A stretch of DNA of 64,000 nucleotides from BCD1 sp965230565 (GTDB lineage: Bacteria > Bacteroidota > Bacteroidia > Chitinophagales > Saprospiraceae): positions 191,205 to 255,204 of the forward strand of contig CBDDLH010000005.1 of NCBI GenBank assembly GCA_965230565.1. The letters are read 5' to 3'. Under the pieces are notes generated by a model, which searched no databases, was not told where the DNA came from, and was given only the letters and a program-made list of their open reading frames with translations. Within the stretch, counting starts at the first letter, position 1; each line of letters starts with the position of its first letter. The position numbers and the translations under genes are program-made. Of the stretch, positions 34,101-43,941 are shown piece by piece.

Positions 34101-36164
34101 TTATTTTATACTAAATCTTAATAATTGGGCATTCACTGCACAAATAATTGTACTGATACTCATCAAAGCGGCACCGAAAGCAGGACTAATCATTAGTCCA
34201 GGAATAAAACCTGTGGCAAGAGGTAGAGCAATTAAATTATAGCCTGTAGCCCAAGCAAGGTTTTGTACCATTTTCTGGTAAGTTGCTTTGCCAAATAAAA
34301 TTAGGTTGGCAATGTCATTAGGATTACTGTCTACCAGAACGATGTCAGCTGTTTCTGCAGCGACATCCGTACCAGAGCCTATAGCAATACCTACATTTGC
34401 CTGAGCTAGTGCAGGTGCATCATTCACACCATCTCCTGTCATGGCTACAAATTCGCCCTTCTCTTGCAATGCTTTGACTTTCTCCAATTTTTCATCTGGC
34501 AATACTTCCGCCATATAATCATCCATATGTAATTCTTTAGCGACAGCAGCAGCTACTTTCTCATTATCGCCGGTAAGAAGTGCCACCTTTATACCATTAT
34601 CTTGTAAGGTTTTAATAGCACCAAAAGAGCTTTCTCTGATTTCATCAGCGAAGGTGACAAAACCAACCAGTTCATTTTCGATGATGAGGAAAATTTTGGT
34701 TTCAATACCTTCTTCATTATCTTCTGGTGGATTGATGTTTAATTTTTCCAACAGGACGAAACCACCTGCCTGTACTCTATTTCCGTTTACTATTCCGCTT
34801 ACCCCAACTCCTGATTGGTATTCAAAATCTTCAACTTTCAACAGGTCTATATTTTCTGCTTTGGCTTTTCTTTGAAGTCCTTTGCTAATATGATGTTCAG
34901 ATGGGCTTTCGACTGATGCTGCATATCTCAGGATATCAAACTGTTCATAATTTTCCGAAAGGCTAACTATTCGAACTACCTCATGAGAACCCTTTGTTAG
35001 TGTACCTGTTTTATCGAAAACGATGGTCGATATATTGCGAGAATTTTCAAAGGCTGTACGATTACGGATAAGTAAACCGTTCTTAGCAGAGATACTGGTT
35101 GAAATAGCAGCTACCAGTGGAATGGCCAGGCCCAATGCATGAGGGCAACAAATAACCATAACAGTAACCATGCGTTCTAATGCAAAAGAAAGCTCCCTGC
35201 CCATAGCCAGCCATATAGCAAAGGTTCCGAAACCAGCTACCAGAGCTATGATTGTTAGCCAAAAAGCAGCTTTATCTGCCAAACGCTGAGTTTTAGATTT
35301 TTGCCCCTGAGCATCTTGAACCATTTTGATGACTTTGGATAGGTAGGTGTCATTGCCTGTTCCTTTCACTTTTACTTTGATAGCACCACTCCCATTAATT
35401 GCTCCGCCAATCACTTCGTCACCTTTAGATTTACTGACAGGCTTACTTTCTCCAGTAAGCATACTTTCATTCAGGTCGCTATTGCCTTCGACAATGATAC
35501 CATCAGCGGGAACTTTTTCACCTGGTTTAATGAGGATAATATTCCCGGTTTCAAGTTCAGATACTTTGACTTTCATAACATGGTCATCATGTACCAAATT
35601 AGCTTCATCGGGCATCAAGGCAGCCAGTGCTTCGAGGGCTTTGCTTGCCCCTAGGACAGATCGCATTTCTAACCAATGCCCTAGAAGCATAACGACAATT
35701 AAAGTGGCCAATTCCCAGAAAAAAGTTTTTCCTTCCAAGCCAAAAACTACTGCGGAGCTATATAAATAAGCGGCTGAAATAGCGACTGCGATGAGAGTCA
35801 TCATTCCAGGCGTTTTTTTACCAATTTCATCCCAGAGGCCTTTTAGAAAGGGGAAACCGCCATAAAAGTAAATGATGCTTGATAGTGCAAATAAGAGGTA
35901 TGTGTCGCCCATAAAAGACCAATCTAAGCCCAACCAATTTTGAATCATCGGAGATAATAATAAGACTGGCAGGGTAAGCATTAATGACACCCAAAACCGT
36001 TTTTTAAAGTCCTCAATCATCATGCGGTGGTGGTCATGGTGGCTGTGTTCACCGTGACCTTTATGTGCGGAATGGTCATTATGGTTTTTATGATGTTCGT
36101 GACCTTTCATTTCATGTTTTTGATGAGCAGTATCTTTTGAATGGTTATGATGTGAATGTTCCAT
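34101..36164 (-). CDS. copB: Copper-translocating P-type ATPase, CopB type
   Basis: A heavy-metal ATPase of 687 residues exporting copper across the inner membrane. The N-terminus (residues 1-50) is a His-rich arm (HSHHDHHRMM and similar). The CPH motif (VICCPHALGLAIPLV) places it in the CopB (P1B-3) group. Other signatures: LTGESKPVS, VFDKTGTLTKGS and MTGDGVNDAPALAQA. The nucleotide-domain SEHP motif reads SPSEHHISKGL, with His in place of the conserved Pro, which is unusual. It is last of a long minus-strand series of metal genes; the ATP-cone protein gene precedes it by 12 bases. Confidence 0.95.
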   Translation of the reverse strand: MEHSHHNHSKDTAHQKHEMKGHEHHKNHNDHSAHKGHGEHSHHDHHRMMIEDFKKRFWVSLMLTLPVLLLSPMIQNWLGLDWSFMGDTYLLFALSSIIYFYGGFPFLKGLWDEIGKKTPGMMTLIAVAISAAYLYSSAVVFGLEGKTFFWELATLIVVMLLGHWLEMRSVLGASKALEALAALMPDEANLVHDDHVMKVKVSELETGNIILIKPGEKVPADGIIVEGNSDLNESMLTGESKPVSKSKGDEVIGGAINGSGAIKVKVKGTGNDTYLSKVIKMVQDAQGQKSKTQRLADKAAFWLTIIALVAGFGTFAIWLAMGRELSFALERMVTVMVICCPHALGLAIPLVAAISTSISAKNGLLIRNRTAFENSRNISTIVFDKTGTLTKGSHEVVRIVSLSENYEQFDILRYAASVESPSEHHISKGLQRKAKAENIDLLKVEDFEYQSGVGVSGIVNGNRVQAGGFVLLEKLNINPPEDNEEGIETKIFLIIENELVGFVTFADEIRESSFGAIKTLQDNGIKVALLTGDNEKVAAAVAKELHMDDYMAEVLPDEKLEKVKALQEKGEFVAMTGDGVNDAPALAQANVGIAIGSGTDVAAETADIVLVDSNPNDIANLILFGKATYQKMVQNLAWATGYNLIALPLATGFIPGLMISPAFGAALMSISTIICAVNAQLLRFSIK

Positions 36165-36176
36165 TTTTTATTTGTT

Positions 36177-37013
36177 TTATTTATTACATAAATCGGTTGC
36201 TTCCCGTAATATTTTTTGCTTTCGGTTTTCGCTAACACCAATTTTTTGTAACAGATTTGGGCTATTGCACAAATCCATACAAAGTATTTTATCGAGTTCA
36301 ATTAGATCTTTCTTTTCACTAGAGGTCAAAGTAGTAAGGCAAGTGATTGGATGGACACCAGATCGATCAATTCTATCCTTGATCCCATCATTTGCAGGAT
36401 AATCCCAGCTAACTAATTTCAAGCCCATACATTTTCCATATTGCATGGCATCACTGGAAAATCTTGTGTTAGTAAAAATCCAGCCTTGGTGAATTTTGGT
36501 CTGATGTCCTGGGGTTTTGCGCCATGCTTTTTCCACGTCTTTAAATCTAGATTGAATATAGAGTGGTATTTTCACATTACAATGTCTGCCCTGTTGATTA
36601 TGGAATTTACACTCACACATATAATGATGTTTATCGTTTTGAGCGATAACATCCACCTCATGTGTCACACAATGTCCCTGAACGATAACCCCTACTTGAG
36701 TTTCGTAGCCTTCAGTCGACAATAAGGCTGCTACGAATTTTTCAAACGGATAGCCTGTGTCCCCCAACTCCATAATTGCTTTTTTCAGTTTGTATCTAGC
36801 TGCTGACGGGCGAGAATTTTTCCTTAATTTGGAAAAGGCTTTTTTATAAATTGTTTTAGTAGTCATTCCATCGAATAGGGAGTTTTGTATTTCTGTAGCT
36901 ATATTGGTAGCAAGTACTGTTGGGGCTCCTGCTTTTCTTAAAGATGCAATGAGCTTTTCTATCTGAAAATTGGTTTTTTCACCATTTGCCTTTATGATTT
37001 CGACCCTATTCAT
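36177..37013 (-). CDS. ATP-cone plus Mrr-type endonuclease-fold protein
   Basis: A protein of 278 residues with two parts. Residues 1-90 (KANGEKTNFQIEKLIASLRK, ATNIATEIQNSLFDGMTT) form an ATP-cone, a nucleotide-sensing domain known from ribonucleotide reductase. Residues about 95-230 (EKFVAALLSTEGYETQVG, HEVDVIAQNDKHHYMCECKF) form an Mrr/PD-(D/E)xK-type restriction endonuclease fold, with D and ExK-like residues present. A helix-hairpin-like tail follows. It lies 12 bases before copB on the same strand, so it is very likely co-transcribed with the copper genes. A nucleotide-gated nuclease in a metal operon has no obvious role. Confidence 0.85.
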   Translation of the reverse strand: MNRVEIIKANGEKTNFQIEKLIASLRKAGAPTVLATNIATEIQNSLFDGMTTKTIYKKAFSKLRKNSRPSAARYKLKKAIMELGDTGYPFEKFVAALLSTEGYETQVGVIVQGHCVTHEVDVIAQNDKHHYMCECKFHNQQGRHCNVKIPLYIQSRFKDVEKAWRKTPGHQTKIHQGWIFTNTRFSSDAMQYGKCMGLKLVSWDYPANDGIKDRIDRSGVHPITCLTTLTSSEKKDLIELDKILCMDLCNSPNLLQKIGVSENRKQKILREATDLCNK

Positions 37014-37091
37014 TGGTATATGTTTTAAAATTAAAGCAAAGCTGTTGAAGCATTTTCTTAGAAGAAGCGTTTATAAATAGTACTAATTGCC

Positions 37092-38069
37092 TTATTCATT
37101 AACTCCTTTTTGATGCATTCCAGATGTTAGTGAATAGCCTCCAAACTCTTGCGGTGTTATTTCAAAATAAAAAGCCGTAGGTGCTTTGTAATCCCCAAAC
37201 TCTCTAACCCCCTGCATATCGCATTGCATGTTATAAATCCGAATTTTACCATCCTTCTCCGCAACGCTGTAAAAACCCTGGGCAAACCATTTCATTCGGT
37301 CCACTAATTGTTCATCTAGTCCATCAAGCAAATGGTCATTGATGGGAAAAGTATGAAACTCAATCTTATTCTTTTCCAGCACAGAGTATTGCCCGATATG
37401 TAAGTTTGTTTTGTCTTTAGCTACGCCGTACCAAATCATATTACCTATTTTGACGGGAACCGTTAGCAATTGGAAGGAGAGGATATTTTGTTCTTCCAGT
37501 TGGTTGTAGAAGACCTGTTCGATATGCTGTTTATTTGCTAATGTAAAAAGCAGGTAAAGCGAACTGACTATTAAGCCTATCGTATTTGGAAGTCCCTGTT
37601 GCTTGTTTGTTTTTTTGAAATAGAAAACACTAATCAAAACCCCAGTCAAAAGCGGGGCGGTATAAAACGGATCAATAATACTGATGCTGTCAAAACTTAC
37701 TCTCCAATCAGTAAAGGGCAAAAACAATAGTGTACCATAAGCAGTAAAAGCATCCAGCAGCACATGCGTTAGTAGAGCAAGGAAACTGAAGAGCCACAAT
37801 CTTTGAAAAGATACCTCTTTCATAAACTTTATGTTGCTCAATAAATAAGCAAACAGAAAGGCTCCGAGCAAGCAAAACAGTAGAGAATGACTATATCCTC
37901 TATGCAAGCTGATTTTTTGTAGATCATCGAATAAAGGGACAAGAAGAACATCCAAATCTGGAAATGTTCCGATAGTGGCTCCAATGATGGCAGCATTATT
38001 TCCTATTTTTTTACCGAGGACTGCTTCACCAACAGCAGCACCGAGTGCAGCTTGTGTCAGACTGTCCAT
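37092..38069 (-). CDS. YdjM-like membrane metal-dependent hydrolase
   Basis: An inner-membrane protein of 325 residues. The N-terminus (MDSLTQAALGAAVGEAVLG, FPDLDVLLVP, SLHRGYSHSLLF) has the Asp and His residues of the YdjM (LexA-binding, membrane-bound hydrolase) family, PF04307. Four or so hydrophobic segments follow, and a soluble C-terminal part (about 170 residues). The start codon overlaps the DUF5676 stop, so it is translationally coupled to that gene. Its link to metal resistance is by context only. Confidence 0.88.
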   Translation of the reverse strand: MDSLTQAALGAAVGEAVLGKKIGNNAAIIGATIGTFPDLDVLLVPLFDDLQKISLHRGYSHSLLFCLLGAFLFAYLLSNIKFMKEVSFQRLWLFSFLALLTHVLLDAFTAYGTLLFLPFTDWRVSFDSISIIDPFYTAPLLTGVLISVFYFKKTNKQQGLPNTIGLIVSSLYLLFTLANKQHIEQVFYNQLEEQNILSFQLLTVPVKIGNMIWYGVAKDKTNLHIGQYSVLEKNKIEFHTFPINDHLLDGLDEQLVDRMKWFAQGFYSVAEKDGKIRIYNMQCDMQGVREFGDYKAPTAFYFEITPQEFGGYSLTSGMHQKGVNE

Positions 38070-38341
38070 TACTTCATTTTGTTATAAATGAATGCTGATG
38101 TATAACCGATAATTCCCCAAAAGATAAAGGATATAACAGCCCCCAGAAGAGTTTCTGCTATGGGAATATTCATGCGGATGATATTGCCAAAATCCATGCC
38201 GTGAAAAAGAAGATTAGACAGTTTGACCAAACTGGCTTTGCCTAGTAAGTTCATTATCAGAAAACATCCAAAATAAACAAGTACAGAAGTTAGACCTAAA
38301 GCCACTGCAAATTTCTTTGGATTCAATTTTTCCATAGACAT
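38069..38341 (-). CDS. DUF5676-family small membrane protein
   Basis: A membrane protein of 90 residues with two transmembrane helices (VALGLTSVLVYFGCFLIMNL; GAVISFIFWGIIGYTSAFI) and the sequence LNPKKFAVALGLTS near the start, matching DUF5676. Members often sit beside metal-export genes; the role is unknown. Start at 38341, with an alternative Met two codons on. Its stop codon overlaps the next ATG. Confidence 0.82.
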   Translation of the reverse strand: MSMEKLNPKKFAVALGLTSVLVYFGCFLIMNLLGKASLVKLSNLLFHGMDFGNIIRMNIPIAETLLGAVISFIFWGIIGYTSAFIYNKMK

Positions 38342-38484
38342 TTATCATTTTATTACATATTTGATTTTACGACTACTGCTGAAAACCATTCAGGCTAGAA
38401 GGATAAGCGTTCCACTTTTTATTTTTGTTTTAGGGTGAAGGGCAGCGAGTAAAGCGCCACCCTTCCACATTAACCTTCTAACAA

Positions 38485-38751
38485 TTAGTGATTATGCCCT
38501 TCGTGGCCTTCTTCTTCATGGCTATGGCCATCAGTTTTATGATCTTCATTTTTAACATAGTCCATTCCACAAACAGGGCATGTTCCTTCTTTATCACTTC
38601 CACTTCCTTCACAGTGCATTGGACAGACATAGGCAGAGGTGTATTCTTTACCCTGCTTATCTGTATTTTCAGAACTGCCCCCACAAGAAGTAAGGACTAT
38701 GCCAATGGTCAAAAAAGAAGTTAGTAGCAATATGATTTTTAAGTTTTTCAT
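38485..38751 (-). CDS. Heavy-metal-binding-domain lipoprotein
   Basis: An exported lipoprotein of 88 residues. Signal ending LTSFLTIGIVLTSC (lipobox), then the heavy-metal-binding motif YVCPMHCEGSGS...CPVCGMDYV, as in CusB-type adaptors and copper chaperones. The tail is His-rich (GHSHEEEGHEGHNH). It likely binds copper in the periplasm or at the outer membrane. It lies between the DUF5676 gene and the Crp/Fnr regulator on the same strand. Confidence 0.9.
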   Translation of the reverse strand: MKNLKIILLLTSFLTIGIVLTSCGGSSENTDKQGKEYTSAYVCPMHCEGSGSDKEGTCPVCGMDYVKNEDHKTDGHSHEEEGHEGHNH

Positions 38752-38801
38752 CTTTGTAAGAATTTAATTAATAATTAGATTATAGCATAAGTACTATATG
38801 T

Positions 38802-39443
38802 TCATAAGTACTTTAAGATTTTACTATTAAAATCTCTGATAATCAATTTATCTCGATTGTAATAAATGAGATTAAGTTTACGCAGTTTAGAAAGAGTGGC
38901 AGTAACCAACTGTCGAGAAACACCTAGCATATTGGCTATATCTTCATGAGGGAGCATAAAGGGGATTAGGGTTTCAATACCTACAAGCATACCGGCTTGT
39001 TCTCCTAATTTCTCTATGAACTCTATGACAAGTCGTTCGCTTGTTTCTAGTGATTTGGAGGTCAACCTCCAATCCAGGTTTTGCTGCCTTTTTCCCAGAA
39101 ACCGCAGGAAATCACCCATAAGATCATTATCTAGTTTTTGTTGAAATATTGCAGTGGATAAAGATTTTATTTCACAACTAGAGCTTAGTGGTTCAGCAAA
39201 ATTCAGGTAATGTGATTCATGAAAGAGGCCTTCGAAACCAAACAATTCATTAGGGAAAATTAAATGTTTGATCAGTTTACGACCATGTATAATATTAAAG
39301 ACCTGGACTAGCCCTTTGTTAAGATAGAATACCTTATCAGTTATAGAATTTGGAGAATAGATCTCAAATCCTTCCCTGAAAGATTTTGCATTTACTGTAG
39401 AAAACAATGCATGGAGATGATGATATGTGATTTTATTTTTCAA
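38802..39443 (-). CDS. Crp/Fnr-family transcription regulator
   Basis: A regulator of 213 residues. The N-terminal cNMP-binding-like beta roll (residues 1-115) is followed by a helix-turn-helix with the recognition part LPHEDIANMLGVSRQLVTAT (about residues 170-189). No Cys cluster for an iron-sulfur site is seen, so it is not Fnr-like. It sits within the metal operon and is a candidate for controlling it. An exact operator cannot be identified, but the GTTACA/TGTAAC inverted repeat at 51612 is a candidate. Confidence 0.9.
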   Translation of the reverse strand: MKNKITYHHLHALFSTVNAKSFREGFEIYSPNSITDKVFYLNKGLVQVFNIIHGRKLIKHLIFPNELFGFEGLFHESHYLNFAEPLSSSCEIKSLSTAIFQQKLDNDLMGDFLRFLGKRQQNLDWRLTSKSLETSERLVIEFIEKLGEQAGMLVGIETLIPFMLPHEDIANMLGVSRQLVTATLSKLRKLNLIYYNRDKLIIRDFNSKILKYL

Positions 39444-39481
39444 CTTAGGAATAATCCAGGTATTAATAATAGCTAATGAAA

Positions 39482-41668
39482 TTACTTTTGAATGACTATT
39501 CTTTTAGTTATGAAAAAGGTTTCAGCGGAACAAGTCAGGAAGTAAATCCCATTTGGCAAGTCAGATAAATCCAATTCTTGGTCGTCACGCACATTTTCCA
39601 ACGCGATCAAATTTTGACCAGAAGTATTTTTGACCAGAAGGTTTTTCTTCATATTAGTTATTTCATTGGAGAAGCTAACTCTTATGTTGCCGGTAGAAGG
39701 ATTTGGTAAAATATCAATACTTAGATTATCAACAATGGAAGTAGTGCTGGTAACCTGACTAGGCTGAACTTTTATGAGTGTATTTTGAATACGATTGGTG
39801 CACCATAGGTTTCCATCCGGGCCAATTTTTATTCCTGTTAATCCTGGTTCATTAGTAACAATTCGGCCTAGTTCAACAAAATTGTTGATCATATCATAAA
39901 CCACGATATCACCATTAGAATAATCACCTACAAATAAGTAGTTTTCGAAGATTTCAATTCCACAGGCTTGCACCAAGTCAGTATCTATAATGACTTCATA
40001 GGTAAAATTGTTGACTCTTGAATGCTCTGCAAGTGGTTCGTTAATAGTAGGAATAGAAGTACGGACAGAATCAGAATTGATATCCAGTCGGATGACACGA
40101 TCATTTCCATTATCTACGAAATAGAGCCAATCCGTATTTTTATCCAGAATTAGATGATTAGGAATGTCGGCATCAGCATTGATCCCAATATTTTTAAAAC
40201 GGCGAACAATTGCATCGGAATGATCATCATTACCGGGGCCATGATCTTCGACAAAATCATAGCGAACAATATCCTTATTCCAATCATCATAGACCCAGAA
40301 CACATTATCTATTTCATGAGCAATTCCCATGCTGAAAGGGCTACCATGTAACATATCGAGATGACTACCATTTCCACCAGAAGGTTGGGCATAGATTTCA
40401 GGATCACTTGACCAAAGAGTAGGGCCTGTAAATGTACCATTATTATGATTGGCATCTTTAACACCAGGTGAGCTGGCAAAGTTAAAATTATCCGAACTAA
40501 ATGCAATACCTGTGGGAAGAGACATAAAGTGCCAGGCATTTCCATCCACCCTCATCCAGAAGTCAGAAGGGCCATTTGTAGCATCAGAGATAGTGACGGT
40601 ACTACCACCAGAAGATTCAATTCTCTGGTTAATAATCCAGAGTTCGTCTTTGCCTAAGATTGGAAAGAAATCAAGATCAGTTGGTTTATTCAAGCCATCA
40701 CCAGCATTAGCCACTTCGGTAATTAAAGGGATTGTGTTAAGTAGGCTATCAATTTTGTTAGGGACTTCGACCACATCAAAAATTTGAGTATTAAAAGAGC
40801 CTGTGTTGTTGGTTAAGATTTCATCTGTAGATCCATTAACTGAGTCGATAGTCATTTCGAGTACAAAGTCTCCGGCAGCAACAGCTAACCAGGGGTTGGT
40901 TAACTCAAATTCATAGTAGCTAAAAGCCGGGACATTGATATTATTGATTGATTCAGATACCGGATTAAAACCATCAGTATTATAGGTTATGTGAAGACTA
41001 TTGATTGTAGAAGCTCCATTATTGTAGATAGTACCTGTAAGAGGGAGTACATTACCCACCTCTCCAAATTTTTTGCTATTAACTTCCACTAATTCCGCAT
41101 CTAGGGAGGCGGGAACTTCAATGGATACATTGTCGATTCCAAAGCCATACATCCAGCCAGAGTCGTCGTGATAGCGAAAACCGATATATACGGTATCCTC
41201 TCCGGCATAGGGGCTTAAATCAATAATATGTTTATCCCAAGAGCCATGACCGTGGAGATCTTCCAGGACTGTCCAGTTAACACTATCCAGAGAAATTTCA
41301 ATAGTAGCTTCTTCCTGGCTATTCTGGAATGCATTATCCTCATAGTAGGCATCAAATTTCAGAATTAAGGCAGAGTGATCTGTAAAATCCAGCAGAGGAG
41401 TTATGAGGTATTCATTACTTTTATCACAGTTGCAATCATCATCATTGGTACCAATTATGTAATTTGAACCATTAGATAAAAAAGTAAAATATTGGCTAGA
41501 AAGGCCAGAAGGTGTGCCGACTACCCAGCCGCCATCTGAAGCATTAGATTGTATAAGCCAGCCATCAGGAAGCTGACCAGATTCAAAATCTTCGGAAAAA
41601 ATTACTTGCGCCCTTATGAGCGAAATGCCAATAAAGAAGATAAAAATAAAGGTTAAAAAATTTTTCAT
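39482..41668 (-). CDS. NHL-repeat-like secreted protein with T9SS sorting tail
   Basis: A secreted protein of 728 residues. Signal MKNFLTFIFIFFIGISLIRA, then a jelly-roll-like part (IFSEDFESGQLPDGWLIQS, about residues 25-190), a CARDB-like beta region, and a propeller-like region with repeated unit phrases (DWLYFVDNGNDRVIRLDINS, GIKIGPDGNLWCTNRIQNTL) as in NHL proteins. The end (ILPNPSTGNIRVSF, LPNGIYFLTC, KRIVIQK) is a type IX secretion C-terminal domain, so it is exported to the surface. It is coded between the HMA protein and the regulator; its part in copper handling is unknown. Confidence 0.82.
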   Translation of the reverse strand: MKNFLTFIFIFFIGISLIRAQVIFSEDFESGQLPDGWLIQSNASDGGWVVGTPSGLSSQYFTFLSNGSNYIIGTNDDDCNCDKSNEYLITPLLDFTDHSALILKFDAYYEDNAFQNSQEEATIEISLDSVNWTVLEDLHGHGSWDKHIIDLSPYAGEDTVYIGFRYHDDSGWMYGFGIDNVSIEVPASLDAELVEVNSKKFGEVGNVLPLTGTIYNNGASTINSLHITYNTDGFNPVSESINNINVPAFSYYEFELTNPWLAVAAGDFVLEMTIDSVNGSTDEILTNNTGSFNTQIFDVVEVPNKIDSLLNTIPLITEVANAGDGLNKPTDLDFFPILGKDELWIINQRIESSGGSTVTISDATNGPSDFWMRVDGNAWHFMSLPTGIAFSSDNFNFASSPGVKDANHNNGTFTGPTLWSSDPEIYAQPSGGNGSHLDMLHGSPFSMGIAHEIDNVFWVYDDWNKDIVRYDFVEDHGPGNDDHSDAIVRRFKNIGINADADIPNHLILDKNTDWLYFVDNGNDRVIRLDINSDSVRTSIPTINEPLAEHSRVNNFTYEVIIDTDLVQACGIEIFENYLFVGDYSNGDIVVYDMINNFVELGRIVTNEPGLTGIKIGPDGNLWCTNRIQNTLIKVQPSQVTSTTSIVDNLSIDILPNPSTGNIRVSFSNEITNMKKNLLVKNTSGQNLIALENVRDDQELDLSDLPNGIYFLTCSAETFFITKRIVIQK

Positions 41669-41735
41669 TTTAGAAGGTTTAAGTTAAATGATTTAAGTGT
41701 TCAGTTATTCGAGCAAAAGTGATGGGATGTATAGA

Positions 41736-42203
41736 TTATTCTATAGATTTTGGTCGCTCATACTGACAGCAACCATGCAATTTATTATAGACCTCATCCT
41801 TAGCTCGGTGTGTATCACTATCGTAACCGACATTTGCGATTCTCTGCTTGATGTTATCCAATGAAATTTTTTCCGGATCAAACAAGACAGTCATTTCATT
41901 TGAGGCCATATTCCATTCTCCTTTGGAAATTCCTTCGACTTCCTGCAAAGCATTTTCGATAGTTCGTTTGCACATTCCACAATTTCCGTAGACTGTGAAT
42001 TTTTCGATTTTTCCATTATTCATGGTGTCATCAGGTACCGCAACTATTTTTGTGGTATCATTTGCGGTGCTTGATTGATTTGTTGAAATTTTCTTAGAAC
42101 AACAAGCCTTGTCTTTTGATTTTGAACTACAACAACTTTGTGCATTAGCGCCGATTGAAAAGCTGATAGTCGAGAATAGAATTAAGAAAATGTACTTTTT
42201 CAT
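41736..42203 (-). CDS. Exported heavy-metal-associated (HMA) domain protein
   Basis: An exported protein of 155 residues. The signal MKKYIFLILFSTISFSIG is followed by a Cys/Lys-rich stretch (SCCSSKSKDKACCSKK), then an HMA domain with the metal-binding VYGNCGMCKRTIENAL (CxxC). It would bind and hand over copper in the periplasm. The C-terminus keeps a Cys pair (HGCCQYE). It is coded 32 bases after the multicopper oxidase gene, on the same strand. Confidence 0.9.
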   Translation of the reverse strand: MKKYIFLILFSTISFSIGANAQSCCSSKSKDKACCSKKISTNQSSTANDTTKIVAVPDDTMNNGKIEKFTVYGNCGMCKRTIENALQEVEGISKGEWNMASNEMTVLFDPEKISLDNIKQRIANVGYDSDTHRAKDEVYNKLHGCCQYERPKSIE

Positions 42204-42235
42204 TATTTGAATTATTTAAAATGTTATTTAATAGA

Positions 42236-43930
42236 TCAATGCTTGATCACCTTATAAGTATGATTTTTATTCGGAGTTATTATATGGAAGTAATAAACCC
42301 CTATTGCCAATTCTGTTAAGTTAAATTGCTCCACACGGCTAATACTTTTTCTTTCCATTATGAGTTGTCCTGATGCGTTAAAAAGTTGAATAACACAGGG
42401 TGGTAAGCCTTGAAGACGGACAAGATGATCGACAGGGTTAGGGTAAAGGATAATAGCATTTTCGTTTAGTTCATTAATACTAGTAGCGTTATCTACAACC
42501 AGGAATTGCCCCATCATGCCATCATCCTCATGGCTAAGCATGTGACAATGGTACATATAGGGGGTATTTTCATCAGCAAAATCTTCAAATTTTGTAATGA
42601 AGCGCACAGTACCAAACATTGGAGGAACGAGTACTACATCTTTTCTACCTTGCATATTTGCCGGAGGAGGATTTCCGTTAATTTCTAAGATATAGAATTG
42701 AACATCGTGAATATGAAAGGGGTGAGCAATAGCTGTCTGATTGGTTAATTCCCAGACCTCAGTATTATTTAAAGGGATTTCAAAGTTGATAATTTCCATA
42801 TCGAAAATCTGCCCATTGATTTCAAATGGACCGTTGAGCATGCCATTCGGACCCATTTGAGCAGGCTGAAACAATAGGTTTCGGGTAGCATTTGCATTGG
42901 ATTCTAAATAAGGTGAATTTGTGATTAATGCCGTTGGGATAGCAGCAACGGGATTAGAGGTTGGTGCAACAACATTGATTTGCAACACAGTAAAATCACT
43001 TCCATTCAAAGGGTTATCACTATACCCTGCAATACTTCCCATTGGCATGGCACTTGGATTAGCAGCTCCGTAAATGCCGTTTGAGAGTTCAGAGGAAAAA
43101 CTCATCAAATTGATGGTCTGCCCTTGATGGTTAGATAAATCCAATAGTATTTCTGCCCTTTCTCCGGGTGCTAACCTTAGCCTTGATAGCAGAACAGGAG
43201 CATTCAATAAACCACCATCAGAAGCGATTTGATAGAAACTAAGATCATTCTGAAATCCCAGGTTATAAACCCTTTCTGTTGAACCATTGAGTAATCGCAG
43301 GCGGACAACCTGGGCAGGAGCATCCAGATAAGCATCTAAAGTTCCATTGCAGAGCAGCACATTATCTGCGGCAGTATTCCAGAGGAATTGTTTATTGGCA
43401 TCAAAAGCCCTTGATTGGATAGCAATTGGGAAATCATCGACTCCATAGGTGCGAGGCAATTCTAGTTGGGCTTCTTCATTATCCCTGACAATAATAAATC
43501 CAGAGGCTCCTCTTGTTACCTGTTCTTCCGTATGTTCATGCAGATGCGGATGATACCAGTATGTGGCGGCATGATCTAAGACAGTAAAGGAAGGTGACCA
43601 AGTTTGTCCTGCCTCAATAATAGTATGAGGGCCACCATCATTTTCAGCGGATACATGAAGGCCATGCCAGTGCAAAGTAGTGGATTCAGATAGACTGTTG
43701 GAGACATTAAGCGTTACATCATTTCCTTTTTCCAGGATTATTGTTTTGCCCAAAATATTCTGGTTGTACCCGATTGTATTAGTACTGAACCCCGGGTAGA
43801 ATTCTACCTGTCCATTTTGCAAGTTTAAACTGATAGAAGCACCTGATAAAGTATCAGGAATGAACAATGGATTTTGGCTGAAGCTGGCTAGAGGGAGGGC
43901 TGAGAATAAAATGAGAAGTATATTTTTCAT
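42236..43930 (-). CDS. Multicopper oxidase (CueO-like)
   Basis: A periplasmic or surface multicopper oxidase of 564 residues that would oxidise Cu(I) to Cu(II). All four copper-binding stretches are present: TTLHWHGLHV, ATYWYHPHLHEH, AHPFHIHDVQ and YMYHCHMLSHEDDGMM. Signal MKNILLILFSALPLASFSQ. The C-terminal 80 residues (AIILYPNPVDHLVRL, GVYYFHIITP) are a type IX secretion sorting domain. It is coded 12 bases after the CusB-like gene, in the same operon. Confidence 0.95.
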   Translation of the reverse strand: MKNILLILFSALPLASFSQNPLFIPDTLSGASISLNLQNGQVEFYPGFSTNTIGYNQNILGKTIILEKGNDVTLNVSNSLSESTTLHWHGLHVSAENDGGPHTIIEAGQTWSPSFTVLDHAATYWYHPHLHEHTEEQVTRGASGFIIVRDNEEAQLELPRTYGVDDFPIAIQSRAFDANKQFLWNTAADNVLLCNGTLDAYLDAPAQVVRLRLLNGSTERVYNLGFQNDLSFYQIASDGGLLNAPVLLSRLRLAPGERAEILLDLSNHQGQTINLMSFSSELSNGIYGAANPSAMPMGSIAGYSDNPLNGSDFTVLQINVVAPTSNPVAAIPTALITNSPYLESNANATRNLLFQPAQMGPNGMLNGPFEINGQIFDMEIINFEIPLNNTEVWELTNQTAIAHPFHIHDVQFYILEINGNPPPANMQGRKDVVLVPPMFGTVRFITKFEDFADENTPYMYHCHMLSHEDDGMMGQFLVVDNATSINELNENAIILYPNPVDHLVRLQGLPPCVIQLFNASGQLIMERKSISRVEQFNLTELAIGVYYFHIITPNKNHTYKVIKH

Positions 43931-43941
43931 TTGGTGATTTT

